A stretch of 64,000 nucleotides of DNA from Brevundimonas sp. UBA6550 (lineage in GTDB: Bacteria; Pseudomonadota; Alphaproteobacteria; Caulobacterales; Caulobacteraceae). The notes beneath the pieces were generated by a model. The model did no database searches, was not told the DNA's origin, and worked only from the letters and a program-made list of their open reading frames with translations. This document shows, one piece after another, positions 55,296 to 63,878 of this stretch. The DNA lies in NCBI RefSeq assembly GCF_002434505.1, contig NZ_DJKE01000008.1, forward strand, positions 111,298-175,297. The letters run 5' to 3'. Numbering within the stretch: position 1 is the first letter of the stretch; every line of letters begins with the position of its first letter. The position numbers were made by a program, and so were the translations under genes.

Positions 55296-55694
55296 GTGTT
55301 CAACCAAGCAAGCACGTGGTCGCCAAGGGCCTTGGCGGCGCTACGGATCGTCGCCGGTCTGCTGTTTCTGGCCCACGGTCTGGTCAAGCTGTTCGGCTTC
55401 CCGGCCGGCGCCGAACCTGGCCAGCAGGAACTGTTTTCCCTGTTCGGCATCGGCGGCGCCATCGAACTGGTGACGGGCGTGCTGCTGGTGCTGGGCCTGT
55501 TCACTCGCCCGGCGGCCTTCATCGCCTCGGGTCAGATGGCGGTGGCCTATTGGATGTTCCACTTCCCGCGCGACCCGATGCCGGCGGTGAACGGCGGCGA
55601 TGCGGCCATCCTGTTCTGCTTTGTCTTCCTCTACATCTTCACCGCAGGGCCAGGCGCCTGGAGCCTGGACGAGCGCGGTTCCAAACGGTTCTGA
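55296..55694 (+). CDS. DoxX-family membrane protein
   Basis: A 132-residue inner-membrane protein with four helices (LRIVAGLLFLAHGLVKLFGF, GAIELVTGVLLVLGLF, AAFIASGQMAVAYWMFHFP, LFCFVFLYIFTAG). DoxX proteins are linked to redox stress and thiosulfate metabolism. The GTG at 55296 is chosen because GGGAGGGA lies six bases before it and the frame upstream is not membrane-like. It is probably controlled with pirin and ends at a strong terminator. Confidence 0.88.
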   Translation: MFNQASTWSPRALAALRIVAGLLFLAHGLVKLFGFPAGAEPGQQELFSLFGIGGAIELVTGVLLVLGLFTRPAAFIASGQMAVAYWMFHFPRDPMPAVNGGDAAILFCFVFLYIFTAGPGAWSLDERGSKRF

Positions 55695-55707
55695 ACTCAA
55701 GCAAGCG

Positions 55708-55744
55708 AAAGGGCCGCCACGTGATCGACGTGGCGGCCCTTTTT
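55708..55744. terminator. Bidirectional rho-independent terminator
   Basis: A perfect long stem AAAGGGCCGCCACGT (55708-55722) and ACGTGGCGGCCCTTT (55728-55742) with T's on both strands. It separates DoxX from the convergent iminopeptidase gene. Confidence 0.95.
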
Positions 55745-55763
55745 CTCTGACTTGCGATTGGCG

Positions 55764-56738
55764 TCAGGCGGTCGCGGCCCAGTCGGTGGCGCGCACCAGG
55801 CTGTCGACGATGCCCGGCTCCGACGAGGCGTGGCCGGCGTCGTCCACGATATCCAGACGCGCCTCGGGCCAAGCGCGGTGCAAGGCCCAGGCGCCGGAAA
55901 TCGGCGTGACCACGTCGAACCGACCCTGGGCGATCCAGCAGGGAATGTGGCGCATTCGGTCCACATTCTTCAGGATCCAGCCGTCCTCCTCGAAAAAGCC
56001 GGCGTTGGTGAAGAACCAGTTCTCGATCCGGGCGAAGGCCACGGCGAACTCCGGCTCGGCGAACTTCTCGGGGCGGGCATTGGGGCCTTCCACGCTGACG
56101 GTCTCGCCCTCCCAGCTTGACCAGGCGACCGCGCAGCGCTCGCGTTCCGCCACGTCGTCGCCGATCAATCGCTTGTAATAGGCCGCCATCAGGTCGCCGC
56201 GCTCCGCCTCGGGGATGGGCTCAAGGAACCGCTCCCAGGCGTCGGGGAAGATCATCGAGGCGCCGTCCTGATAGAACCAGTGCAACTCCTTTCTGGTCAG
56301 CAGGAAGATGCCGCGCAGCACCAGGGTCCGAACCCGCTCAGGGTGCGTGATGGCGTAGGCCATGGACAGGGTCGAACCCCACGAACCGCCGAACACCACC
56401 CACTTCTCGACGCCGCACAGAACGCGCAGCCGCTCGATGTCCGCGATCAGGGTCCAGGTGGTATTATCCTCCAGCGAGGCGTGGGGGCGCGACAGGCCGC
56501 AGCCGCGCTGGTCGAACATGATGATGCGATAGACGGCCGGGTCGAAGAAACGGCGCATTCCCGGATTGACCGCGCCGCCCGGACCGCCATGCAGCACGAT
56601 GACCGGCACACCCTGCGGATTGCCGGATTCCTCGTAATAGATCTCGTGCACGCCCTCGGTCGTCATCCAGCCCGAAGTGTAGGCGTCGACCTCGGGATAG
56701 AGGATACGACGCGGATCAGCGGGCGTGGGCAAGGCCAT
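55764..56738 (-). CDS. pip: Proline iminopeptidase
   Basis: An alpha/beta hydrolase of 324 residues cleaving N-terminal proline. The oxyanion motif HGGPGGAVNPGM, FDQRGCGLSRPHA, the nucleophile GGSWGSTLSM and GRFDVVTP are typical of the S33 family. The start at 56738 (MALPTPADP) is chosen; a long in-frame extension upstream is non-coding. It is the last of a minus-strand run with the DUF423 gene. Confidence 0.93.
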   Translation of the reverse strand: MALPTPADPRRILYPEVDAYTSGWMTTEGVHEIYYEESGNPQGVPVIVLHGGPGGAVNPGMRRFFDPAVYRIIMFDQRGCGLSRPHASLEDNTTWTLIADIERLRVLCGVEKWVVFGGSWGSTLSMAYAITHPERVRTLVLRGIFLLTRKELHWFYQDGASMIFPDAWERFLEPIPEAERGDLMAAYYKRLIGDDVAERERCAVAWSSWEGETVSVEGPNARPEKFAEPEFAVAFARIENWFFTNAGFFEEDGWILKNVDRMRHIPCWIAQGRFDVVTPISGAWALHRAWPEARLDIVDDAGHASSEPGIVDSLVRATDWAATA

Positions 56739-56767
56739 GGAAATGGGCTTTCTACTCAGACGAACAA

Positions 56768-57124
56768 TCAGGAACGAAGGGCGGCGATGGCCAGGCACAG
56801 CCAGCCGGCGATCATCAGCACCCCGCCGACAGGGGCGACCGCGCCGAAGGCTGGCACGCCGAGGAAGGCGATCAGCAGCAGGGACAGACAGAAGATCAGG
56901 CCACCGACAGACGCCAACCAGCCGGCCACGGACGCCAGTCGTCCGCCCGCCTGCCACTGAACGGCGGCGACCGCCAGAACGGCGTGGATCAGCTGATACT
57001 GGGCGCCGGTGGTCAGCAGGGTTTTGATCTGCGGCCCCGCCCCATGGGCGGCGAAGGTGCCGACGGCGACCGCCATGGCGCCGTTCAAGGCGGCGAAGAG
57101 GATCAGTTTGCGACTCACGATCAT
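56768..57124 (-). CDS. DUF423 family membrane protein
   Basis: A 118-residue protein with four membrane helices and the family start (RKLILFAALNGAMAVAVGTF, then AAHGAGP). Members are uncharacterised inner-membrane proteins. It lies 29 bases upstream of the iminopeptidase gene, probably in one transcript. Confidence 0.85.
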   Translation of the reverse strand: MIVSRKLILFAALNGAMAVAVGTFAAHGAGPQIKTLLTTGAQYQLIHAVLAVAAVQWQAGGRLASVAGWLASVGGLIFCLSLLLIAFLGVPAFGAVAPVGGVLMIAGWLCLAIAALRS

Positions 57125-57167
57125 CTGGCCAACCTAGACCGTGGATCGACCGATGTCTTTCGCCGGT

Positions 57168-57776
57168 TCAATTGACGCGGGGCAGGGGCGTCAGGTGGCT
57201 GGCCATGGCCGAGGCGGCGGCCTTGATACCCTTGCGCACGGCGGCCTCGTTGGCGGGGGCAGGCGCGCGCAGCAGGCCGATGGAGGGCGTCAAGGGGCCG
57301 TCCGGCAGATCGGCCAGAACCCGATAGAGCAGATAGGAGCCCGCGTCCTTCTCCGCCTCGGACGAGGCGTCGGCTTCAAGCCCCGCCGCCGTCAGGGCGC
57401 GCACGATGTCGGCGACCGGGGCGGTGGCGCGAGCGACGCCGGGGCCGGTGCTGGACAGGCGATGCTTGTGATCCAGGGTGCGGTTTTCGGCGCGCATCTG
57501 GACGCGGAAACCCTGGCCCTGATGCGTGCGGCCGACCAACAGGACGGCGCGGCATTCGCCGCTGCCCAGACGCGCCGCCAGGGTCGAGGCCAGGGCGTCG
57601 GGGTCGTCGCCGACGATGGGGACGGCGCGCGCGCCCACGGGGCTCCAGATTTCGCCGGACAGGTCCTCGACCAGGTCCCAGCCGGCATCCTCGCCTTCAT
57701 AGGCGCAGATGATGATGCCGGGGCGTCGGTCGTCGTTTCGGGTGTCGGCGTCCGCCGGCCTGTCGATTTCACTCAT
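57168..57776 (-). CDS. Pyroglutamyl-peptidase I (C15)-like protein lacking the catalytic residues
   Basis: A 202-residue cytoplasmic protein. GIIICAYEGEDAGWDLVEDL fits the C15 start, VLLVGRTHQGQGFRVQMRAEN aligns with the catalytic-Glu strand (ERVAIN), GVARATAPVADIVRALTAAG and KDAGSYLLYRVL align with the catalytic-Cys helix (AGTFVCNHLFY), and GLLRAPAP with the catalytic-His strand (FIHIPYIP). Glu, Cys and His are all replaced, so peptidase activity is unlikely. The start is uncertain: ATG at 57776, 57788 or 57800. The alignment was made by eye. Confidence 0.55.
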   Translation of the reverse strand: MSEIDRPADADTRNDDRRPGIIICAYEGEDAGWDLVEDLSGEIWSPVGARAVPIVGDDPDALASTLAARLGSGECRAVLLVGRTHQGQGFRVQMRAENRTLDHKHRLSSTGPGVARATAPVADIVRALTAAGLEADASSEAEKDAGSYLLYRVLADLPDGPLTPSIGLLRAPAPANEAAVRKGIKAAASAMASHLTPLPRVN

Positions 57777-57860
57777 CGTGCTGGCCATCGCCACGCCCAT
57801 GACAGTTCGGTGACCCGCAAGTGGCGGCAACTGGAGGGCATCGTCAAGTCCCGTCGCTCC

Positions 57861-60446
57861 CTAGCCCAGATCGCCGACAGCGGCGTCCAGCAGCATGAAG
57901 GCGCGTCCGGCGTCCGACGCCAGCGCGGTCTGCACCGCCGCCGCATCGCCCGCGCGCGCGGAGGCGGCTAGGCCGCTGGCGAAATGGCGTACATAGCGTT
58001 CGGCGTCGGCGCGCAGTTCGGCGTCGCTGAGCACCCGGCGCGACACGCTGCGGACGGCGGCCGGCGCCACGCGGCGCACGATCTGGCGCCCGCCGTCCGG
58101 GTCGCCCTTGCCGATGGCGCGCGCCGCCTCCTCGACCCGCGAGCGCGGCAGAAGGGCGTTGGGATCGACGCCCATGCGGCGAATGGCGGCCATCACCCGT
58201 TCGGACAGGGCCTCGGCCTCGGCCGGCGTGGGGCCTGCGGCCGCAGCGGGCGTGTCCAGATCCAGCGGCGGCTCGTCCCCGTCATCCTGGGAGACCAGGT
58301 CGCTCCAGTCCAGGCGGTCGTCGGTCGATGGACGAGGGGGTTCGGTCGGCTCAAGCCGCAGGCGGCTGCGCAGGCCGAACTTGCGCTCTTCGACAGGCGG
58401 CGTAACCGGCGTCCGCGCCGCGCGCGGTTCGGCGCGTTCGGACTCGGGGGGCGGCTCGCGACGGCGGGCAGGCGAGGCGTCGCCGGACACGACGCCCATC
58501 AGCCGCACCGCCTCGGTCAGCATGTCGTAGTTGCGGCGCACGCGCTCCTGGAACCCCAGGTCCAGCGCCTCGGTGTCCTCGGCCGCCTTGCGCGAGGCGG
58601 CGGACAGGGACGCCAGGCCGTCCTCGACCGTGGCGCGCACGGCCTCGGCGCGGACGCGGGCCTCCTGAGGCAGGCGGGCGGCGCGCTCGTCGATGTCGGC
58701 GACGGCGGTGTCGATCTCGGACAGTGCCTCGTTCAGGCGACTGACCAGGGACTCCAGACGGTTGACCATTCGCTCGCCGGCCTCTTCCACGATGCCGGAG
58801 GTCTCGCCAACGATGCGGCGCGCATCCTCGATGCGGGCGTCGGCGGCGTTGTCGGCCTTCTGCGCCGCCTCGAACAGGGTTTCGCCCAGGCGGTCGGCGC
58901 GCAGACGGGCCTGTTCGGCGGCGTCGGCGGCCGCGGCGCGGGAATCCTCGGCGGTGGCGCGCATCTGCTCCAGCGCGCGACGTGTCTCCTCCATCAGGGC
59001 GTCTCGGGCCTCGGCGGCCAGGGCCTCGAAGCGGTCCAGCGCGACCTTGGTGGCGGAATCGAAGCCGTCGGCCTCACGCTGGGACATGTCCACCAGGGCG
59101 CGGAATTGATCGGCGGCGGCCTCGACCAGATCGCGCATGGCGTCGACCGAGGTCTGGGTCGTGCGGTCCAGATCGCCGGCGGCGGTGCGGGTCGCCGACA
59201 AATGCTCGACCAACTGGGCGCGCTGGCTCTCGACCTGGGCCGAGAAGTCCTCCTGATCGGTGCGCAGCGCATAGGCGGCGGTGACCAGCGAGGCGCGCTG
59301 CTGGCCCAGGCCCTCTTCCACCGACTGGATCTGTTCGGCCACGCCTGAGCCGGCGTTCTCCAGCCGGATCGTCTGGCGGGCCAGGTCTTCGGCGGCCACG
59401 CGGGCGGCGTCCTGGGCCTCGCCGGCGGCGGCGGCCAGATCGGCGGCGCGGGCGGCGAGCGCGGCTTCGGCCTCGCGCAACTGGGCCTGGGCCAGGTCGG
59501 AGGCGTCGGCGACCATGCGCGACTGGCGTTCGACCGCGTCGATCACGCCTGTCGCCTGGGTGTCCAGATGAAGGCCCAGGGTCTGCATCTGATCGCGTTC
59601 GCGGCCCAGGTTCTCGGCCAGGCGACGGGCGGTGCGACCGGCGTTGTCGGCCGCCTCGTTCAGGCGCGCCGTCTCCTCGGCCAGGGCTTCGCGCAGCAGG
59701 GCCATGTCGGTGCGCGCCCGCTCGGCCGCCAGGGCGGCGTGGTCGATGTCGGAGCGCAGGGATTGAAGCACGTCGCCGGTCTGCTGGGCGGCCAGCGCCG
59801 TGGGGGCCACCAGGGCCTCCGCCAGTTGACGCGCGCGACGGGTCTCGGCCGCCAGTCCCGCGCCCTGCCGCACCGCATGGGCCAGCATGATGGCCAGACC
59901 CGCCGGCGCCAGGGCGATCAGGGCGTAGATAGCGATCCGCAACGGATCCAGTTCGGCCCCGCCGGCTCCGAACTCATAGGCGGCCCAGGAGGCGACGCCC
60001 CCGATCCAGAGCGCGGAGGCGATGCCCGCGATCAGATAGGCGTGACGGCCGGACGGCTCGCCGGCGCGCTTGGCCACGACGGGCTTGACGGCCGGCGGCG
60101 ACGACAGTTCGAAGGGGGCGGGGGGCTTGCCGGCCGCGACGGCCAGTTCGACCTTGGCCGGCGATTCCGGCGCCGGTTCGGCGGGCGGCTCGGGCGAGGC
60201 GGCGGCATGCTGGGCCTGAGCGGCGCGCTCCTCGGCCAGGCGCTGCTCTTCCAGCAGGCGGCGACGGCGACGTTCGGACATCGGTCGTTCGAACGTGGGC
60301 TGCACGATCTCCAGATCGGCGTCGGTCAACGGTTCCGGTTCGAACGGGGCGTCGGCGACCGGCGTCTCCTCGACGGACGGCGCATCGACGGGGGCGACGA
60401 TCTCTTCGTCGGTCAGCTTCAGCGGCGGCCGTTTGGGAGACTTCAT
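57861..60446 (-). CDS. tipN: Large coiled-coil membrane protein, TipN-like polarity factor
   Basis: An 861-residue protein. An acidic Pro-rich cytoplasmic N-terminus (1-130) with a basic patch (ERRRRRLLEEQ) is followed by two membrane helices (about 136-158 and 170-190), then some 450 residues of coiled coil rich in Ala, Glu and Arg, and a compact C-terminal domain (760-861). This plan and size match Caulobacter TipN, which marks the new pole and directs flagellum and chromosome positioning. The gene symbol rests on architecture, not on alignment. Confidence 0.6.
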   Translation of the reverse strand: MKSPKRPPLKLTDEEIVAPVDAPSVEETPVADAPFEPEPLTDADLEIVQPTFERPMSERRRRRLLEEQRLAEERAAQAQHAAASPEPPAEPAPESPAKVELAVAAGKPPAPFELSSPPAVKPVVAKRAGEPSGRHAYLIAGIASALWIGGVASWAAYEFGAGGAELDPLRIAIYALIALAPAGLAIMLAHAVRQGAGLAAETRRARQLAEALVAPTALAAQQTGDVLQSLRSDIDHAALAAERARTDMALLREALAEETARLNEAADNAGRTARRLAENLGRERDQMQTLGLHLDTQATGVIDAVERQSRMVADASDLAQAQLREAEAALAARAADLAAAAGEAQDAARVAAEDLARQTIRLENAGSGVAEQIQSVEEGLGQQRASLVTAAYALRTDQEDFSAQVESQRAQLVEHLSATRTAAGDLDRTTQTSVDAMRDLVEAAADQFRALVDMSQREADGFDSATKVALDRFEALAAEARDALMEETRRALEQMRATAEDSRAAAADAAEQARLRADRLGETLFEAAQKADNAADARIEDARRIVGETSGIVEEAGERMVNRLESLVSRLNEALSEIDTAVADIDERAARLPQEARVRAEAVRATVEDGLASLSAASRKAAEDTEALDLGFQERVRRNYDMLTEAVRLMGVVSGDASPARRREPPPESERAEPRAARTPVTPPVEERKFGLRSRLRLEPTEPPRPSTDDRLDWSDLVSQDDGDEPPLDLDTPAAAAGPTPAEAEALSERVMAAIRRMGVDPNALLPRSRVEEAARAIGKGDPDGGRQIVRRVAPAAVRSVSRRVLSDAELRADAERYVRHFASGLAASARAGDAAAVQTALASDAGRAFMLLDAAVGDLG

Positions 60447-60570
60447 CAGCTCAAAAACTCGATCTCTACGCAGGCGTCCGACAGCGCCGCCAAGACCCTA
60501 GAACAGGAATGAGGCGGACGGAACCTGCTGGCGCGCGTAAGCTGTCGATCGACCAGGACCCTACACGGCG

Positions 60571-60753
60571 TCAGCAGTCGCGCTTGCCCTCGGTCATGAC
60601 TGCGGACGAAGCGGCGACGTCGCGGCATTCGGCGACCCGTCTGACCTCGCGGTCGGAATGATTGGTGGTGTGGGTATCGACGCCGAACTGCGACAGGACG
60701 GCTGCGGCCAGCAACGCGATGAAGCCGGCGATCAGTTCGACCAGCGCCTGCAT
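60571..60753 (-). CDS. Small membrane protein with C-terminal cysteine tail
   Basis: A 60-residue protein: MQALVELIAGFIALLAAAVL forms one membrane helix, followed by a hydrophilic tail (REVRRVAECRDVAASSAVMT, GKRDC). A strong GGGAGGG lies four bases before the ATG. It lies upstream of tipN on the same strand but 124 bases away, and is divergent from the phospholipase D gene. No family is recognised. Confidence 0.65.
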   Translation of the reverse strand: MQALVELIAGFIALLAAAVLSQFGVDTHTTNHSDREVRRVAECRDVAASSAVMTEGKRDC

Positions 60754-60925
60754 TCCACCCTCCCTCGCGGCCCGAACGGCCCTGCACCTTATGCCTCAGA
60801 TCGACGAACGTCACAATCCCGCCTCACGGCCCGCTCCCTTCGGAGATTGACCCGACGCCAAGCGCGTGAAACGGAGGACCAGGGCGCTCCGACACCGTGT
60901 CACGCGAATCAGGCAGAGGGGTTGC

Positions 60926-62404
60926 ATGGGGCAAGGCGGCGACAGTTACGACGGCAGTTTGCTGGAGCCGGGGCCGGGTCTGTGGACCTCGGCCGTCGCC
61001 CATCGGTTTTCCGTGCTGATGGAGAACCAGGCCTATTTCGACGCCCTGTCCTCGGCCCTTCAGAAGGCGGAACGGTCCATTGTCCTTCTGGGCTGGCAGT
61101 TCGATCCGCGCACCCATCTGGATCCCGAGACGCGGCCGGGCGACAAGAGCGCCGAGATCGGTCGCCAGCTGAGAATGCTGGTCAAGAAGAAGCCCGATCT
61201 GGATGTGCGTCTGCTGATCTGGAAGTCGCCGCTGCTGATCGCGGCGTCGCAGGGCTTCTATCCCCATCGCGCCCAGCGCTGGTTTCGCAAGCGGATGGTG
61301 GAGTTCCGGCTGGATTCGCCCGGCCCCATCGGCGCCTGCCATCATCAGAAGGTGGTGGTGATCGACGACAAGCTGGCCTTCTGCGGTGGGGGCGACATCT
61401 CGACCGACCGCTGGGATTCCGACGAGCATCTGGACGGCGATCCGCGCCGCGCCCTGCCCAGCGGCGTCATCTGCAAGGCGCGTCACGAGGTGATGTGCGT
61501 GATGGACGGACCGGCGGCGCGGGCGCTGGGCGATCTGGCGCGCGAACGCTGGTTCAAGGCGACCTGGGAACGAACCATTCCCGACCAGGTCGATGGCGAT
61601 CCCTGGCCCGACGGCGTGCCGGTCCAGATGAGCGACGTCCCCGTCGGCATCGCCAGGACCGAACCCAAATGGGCCGGCCGGCATGAGGTGCGCGAAAGCG
61701 AGGCCCTGCATCTGGACTCCATTCGGCGCGCCAAGAAGCTGATCTATCTGGAGAACCAGTATTTCACCTCGCCGGTGATCGCCGCCGCCCTGGCGCAGCG
61801 TCTGGCCGAGCCGGACGGGCCGCAGATCATCGTCGTCTCCACGGCCAAGAGCCCCAGCTGGTTCGACAGCCTGACGATGGATACGGCGCGCGCGGAGGTG
61901 CTGTACCGGCTGGAGCAGGCGGACAGGTTCAACCGCTTCTTCGCCTTCGCGCCCCTGACCGAGGAGGGCGACCGGATCATCGTCCACGCCAAGATGTCGA
62001 TCATCGACGACCGCCTGCTGCGGATCGGATCGACCAATCTGAACAACCGTTCGATGGGGCTGGACACCGAATGCGACATCGCCGCCGAGCCGACGGATGC
62101 GGCGGGGCGCGCCGTCATCACCGCCCATCGCCATCGCACCATCGCCCACTGGCTGGGCGTCGCGACCGACGACTATGCTGCGGTGGAAGCGGTGTTCGGC
62201 TCGGTCGGACAGGCGATCTGCAGCTTCGAGACGGATCGTCTGAAGCCGCTGGGTTCGGACCCGCCGACCCGGATCCAGCGGATGTTCGCGGAATGGCAAC
62301 TGGGCGATCCCACGTCCTCGACCGACGCCTGGCGTCCGTGGAAGCGGCTGAACCGCTCGCACCGGACGCGACCGGCATCAGAGGGCGGTCAGGCGCCCGG
62401 CTGA
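60926..62404 (+). CDS. Phospholipase D / cardiolipin-synthase-like protein
   Basis: A 492-residue enzyme with two HKD motifs: HHQKVVVIDD near residue 139 and VHAKMSIIDDR near 353, each followed by GGGDI and GSTNLNNRSM. It has no N-terminal membrane helix, unlike ClsA, and may make cardiolipin or hydrolyse phospholipids. The ATG at 60926 follows AGAGGGG. The 3' end overlaps the convergent EEP-family gene by 16 bases, the same partner type as ybhP beside clsB in E. coli. Confidence 0.9.
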   Translation: MGQGGDSYDGSLLEPGPGLWTSAVAHRFSVLMENQAYFDALSSALQKAERSIVLLGWQFDPRTHLDPETRPGDKSAEIGRQLRMLVKKKPDLDVRLLIWKSPLLIAASQGFYPHRAQRWFRKRMVEFRLDSPGPIGACHHQKVVVIDDKLAFCGGGDISTDRWDSDEHLDGDPRRALPSGVICKARHEVMCVMDGPAARALGDLARERWFKATWERTIPDQVDGDPWPDGVPVQMSDVPVGIARTEPKWAGRHEVRESEALHLDSIRRAKKLIYLENQYFTSPVIAAALAQRLAEPDGPQIIVVSTAKSPSWFDSLTMDTARAEVLYRLEQADRFNRFFAFAPLTEEGDRIIVHAKMSIIDDRLLRIGSTNLNNRSMGLDTECDIAAEPTDAAGRAVITAHRHRTIAHWLGVATDDYAAVEAVFGSVGQAICSFETDRLKPLGSDPPTRIQRMFAEWQLGDPTSSTDAWRPWKRLNRSHRTRPASEGGQAPG

Positions 62405-63126
62405 ACCACGTCGAAATCGACGATCAGCGGCAGATGGTCCGACGCCACCCGCGCCAACGGTGAAAAGGCCGAGCGAACCGCGCGTATGTGAATGTGCGGG
62501 CTGACGAAGCAGTGGTCGATACGGATGGCCGGAAAGGCCGAGGGGAAGGTCTTGACGCTGGGCTTTACGCCCAACTGACGCTGGCAGTCTTCAAGACTGC
62601 GGCACAGGGTCTGATAGGGGCGGGTGATCGAGGTGGCGTTGAAGTCGCCCGCCAGCAGGGTCGGTCCGGTGCAGCCGCCCAGCCATCCGGGTCCGGTCAG
62701 GGCGGCCGCCTGCAGGCGCTGCTCTCTGGGGACCAGACCCAGATGGGTGTTGAAGACGTTCAGGGCCACGCCGTCGATTTCGATCTCCGACCATATGGCG
62801 CCCCGCGGCTCCAGCCCCGGAATGCCGCTGACGGTCGGCAGGGCGTCGGCGCGGATCAGCCGTTCGGGATGGGCGGTCAGGATGGCGTCGCCATACAGTT
62901 CCGCCTCCACCCGCATCGCCGGGTGAAAACGCGAGGTCATGGCCAGGCCGTCGGCGATGGCGCGCGCCTGATCCACGCCGTTGGTGCGCGACCGGCCGAC
63001 GTCCAGCTCTTGCAGGCAGACGATGTCCGGCTCGTACTCGCCGATGACGGCGACGATGCGATCCACGTCCAGACGACGGTCTGTGCCGACGCATCGGTGA
63101 ACATTGTAGGTGAGAAGGCGGGGCAT
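62389..63126 (-). CDS. Endonuclease/exonuclease/phosphatase family protein
   Basis: A 245-residue EEP-superfamily hydrolase starting LLTYNVHRCVGTDR, with CLQELDVG (metal Glu), NVFNTHLGL, LLAGDFNAT and the terminal SDHLPLIVDF, all motifs intact. The substrate could be phosphodiester lipids or nucleic acids; YbhP in E. coli lies next to the cardiolipin synthase clsB. No signal peptide is seen. Confidence 0.9.
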   Translation of the reverse strand: MPRLLTYNVHRCVGTDRRLDVDRIVAVIGEYEPDIVCLQELDVGRSRTNGVDQARAIADGLAMTSRFHPAMRVEAELYGDAILTAHPERLIRADALPTVSGIPGLEPRGAIWSEIEIDGVALNVFNTHLGLVPREQRLQAAALTGPGWLGGCTGPTLLAGDFNATSITRPYQTLCRSLEDCQRQLGVKPSVKTFPSAFPAIRIDHCFVSPHIHIRAVRSAFSPLARVASDHLPLIVDFDVVQPGA

Positions 63127-63200
63127 GGCGTGGGGATGTCGTCTGGCTTCGACCGTGGGCTAGGCCTTCTGGCCCCGGATTGCGACCCCGATACGACGAT

Positions 63201-63878
63201 TCACAACAGGATCAGATGATCCGGCAACTCATTGGGATTGTCGGCGCGGGGCGGGAAGTGCTGGGCCAACACCTGGCCGCACAGGGCGATGGCGGCTGAA
63301 AAGCCCTCGACCGGACGGTCGGCGCGCAGTTCGCGGGTCAGGGCGTTCACCGCCTGGGCCCAGGCGTCTTCCTCGACCTTGGCGTGAATGGATTCGTCGG
63401 CGATCAGCTCGACCTGGTGTTCGTCCAGAGCGGCGAAGATCAGGACGCCGGTGCGTTCGCGCGTGACGTGGACGCCGTGGGCCAGGAACTGTTGCAGGGC
63501 CGCCTCCCGCACCCGGCCGCGTCGCACGCCGGCGGGCGTGGCGAGACGGCGCAGAACGGGAATTCGGGTCAGCAGGAAGACGCCCACGAACACCGCCGCC
63601 TGCGACAGGGTGTAGATCGCCAGGGCCTGCCCGGCGCCAGCCGCCTCGGCCGCCTGATGGGCCGCCTCCCAGCCGCCGCCTGGCCACCGCAGGTCCAGAA
63701 CGAAGGGCACGAAGACGATGGGCGCGATCAGGGCCGCGCCGGCCGCCCAGGCCAGGCTGACGTCCAGATAGGACGAGACGCGCCGCGCCACGACACAGAA
63801 GATTTCGCCCGAGGTCTGCTGTTCGGCGCCGGCGATGGCCTCGGCGATGCGGGCGCGGTCGCTGTCCGTGATCTGCAT
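63201..63878 (-). CDS. TPM-domain membrane protein
   Basis: A 225-residue protein starting MQITDSDRARIAEAIAGAEQ, then a TPM domain (TSGEIFCVVARRVSSYLDVS), membrane segments near 47-66 and 100-120, and a C-terminal part (REAALQQFLAHGVHVTRERT, GVLIFAALDEHQVELIAD). The ATG at 63878 overlaps the upstream stop in TGATG and follows GGGAGG by six bases; an ATG at 63884 directly abuts that site. TPM proteins may act in membrane protein repair or as phosphatases. Confidence 0.85.
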   Translation of the reverse strand: MQITDSDRARIAEAIAGAEQQTSGEIFCVVARRVSSYLDVSLAWAAGAALIAPIVFVPFVLDLRWPGGGWEAAHQAAEAAGAGQALAIYTLSQAAVFVGVFLLTRIPVLRRLATPAGVRRGRVREAALQQFLAHGVHVTRERTGVLIFAALDEHQVELIADESIHAKVEEDAWAQAVNALTRELRADRPVEGFSAAIALCGQVLAQHFPPRADNPNELPDHLILL

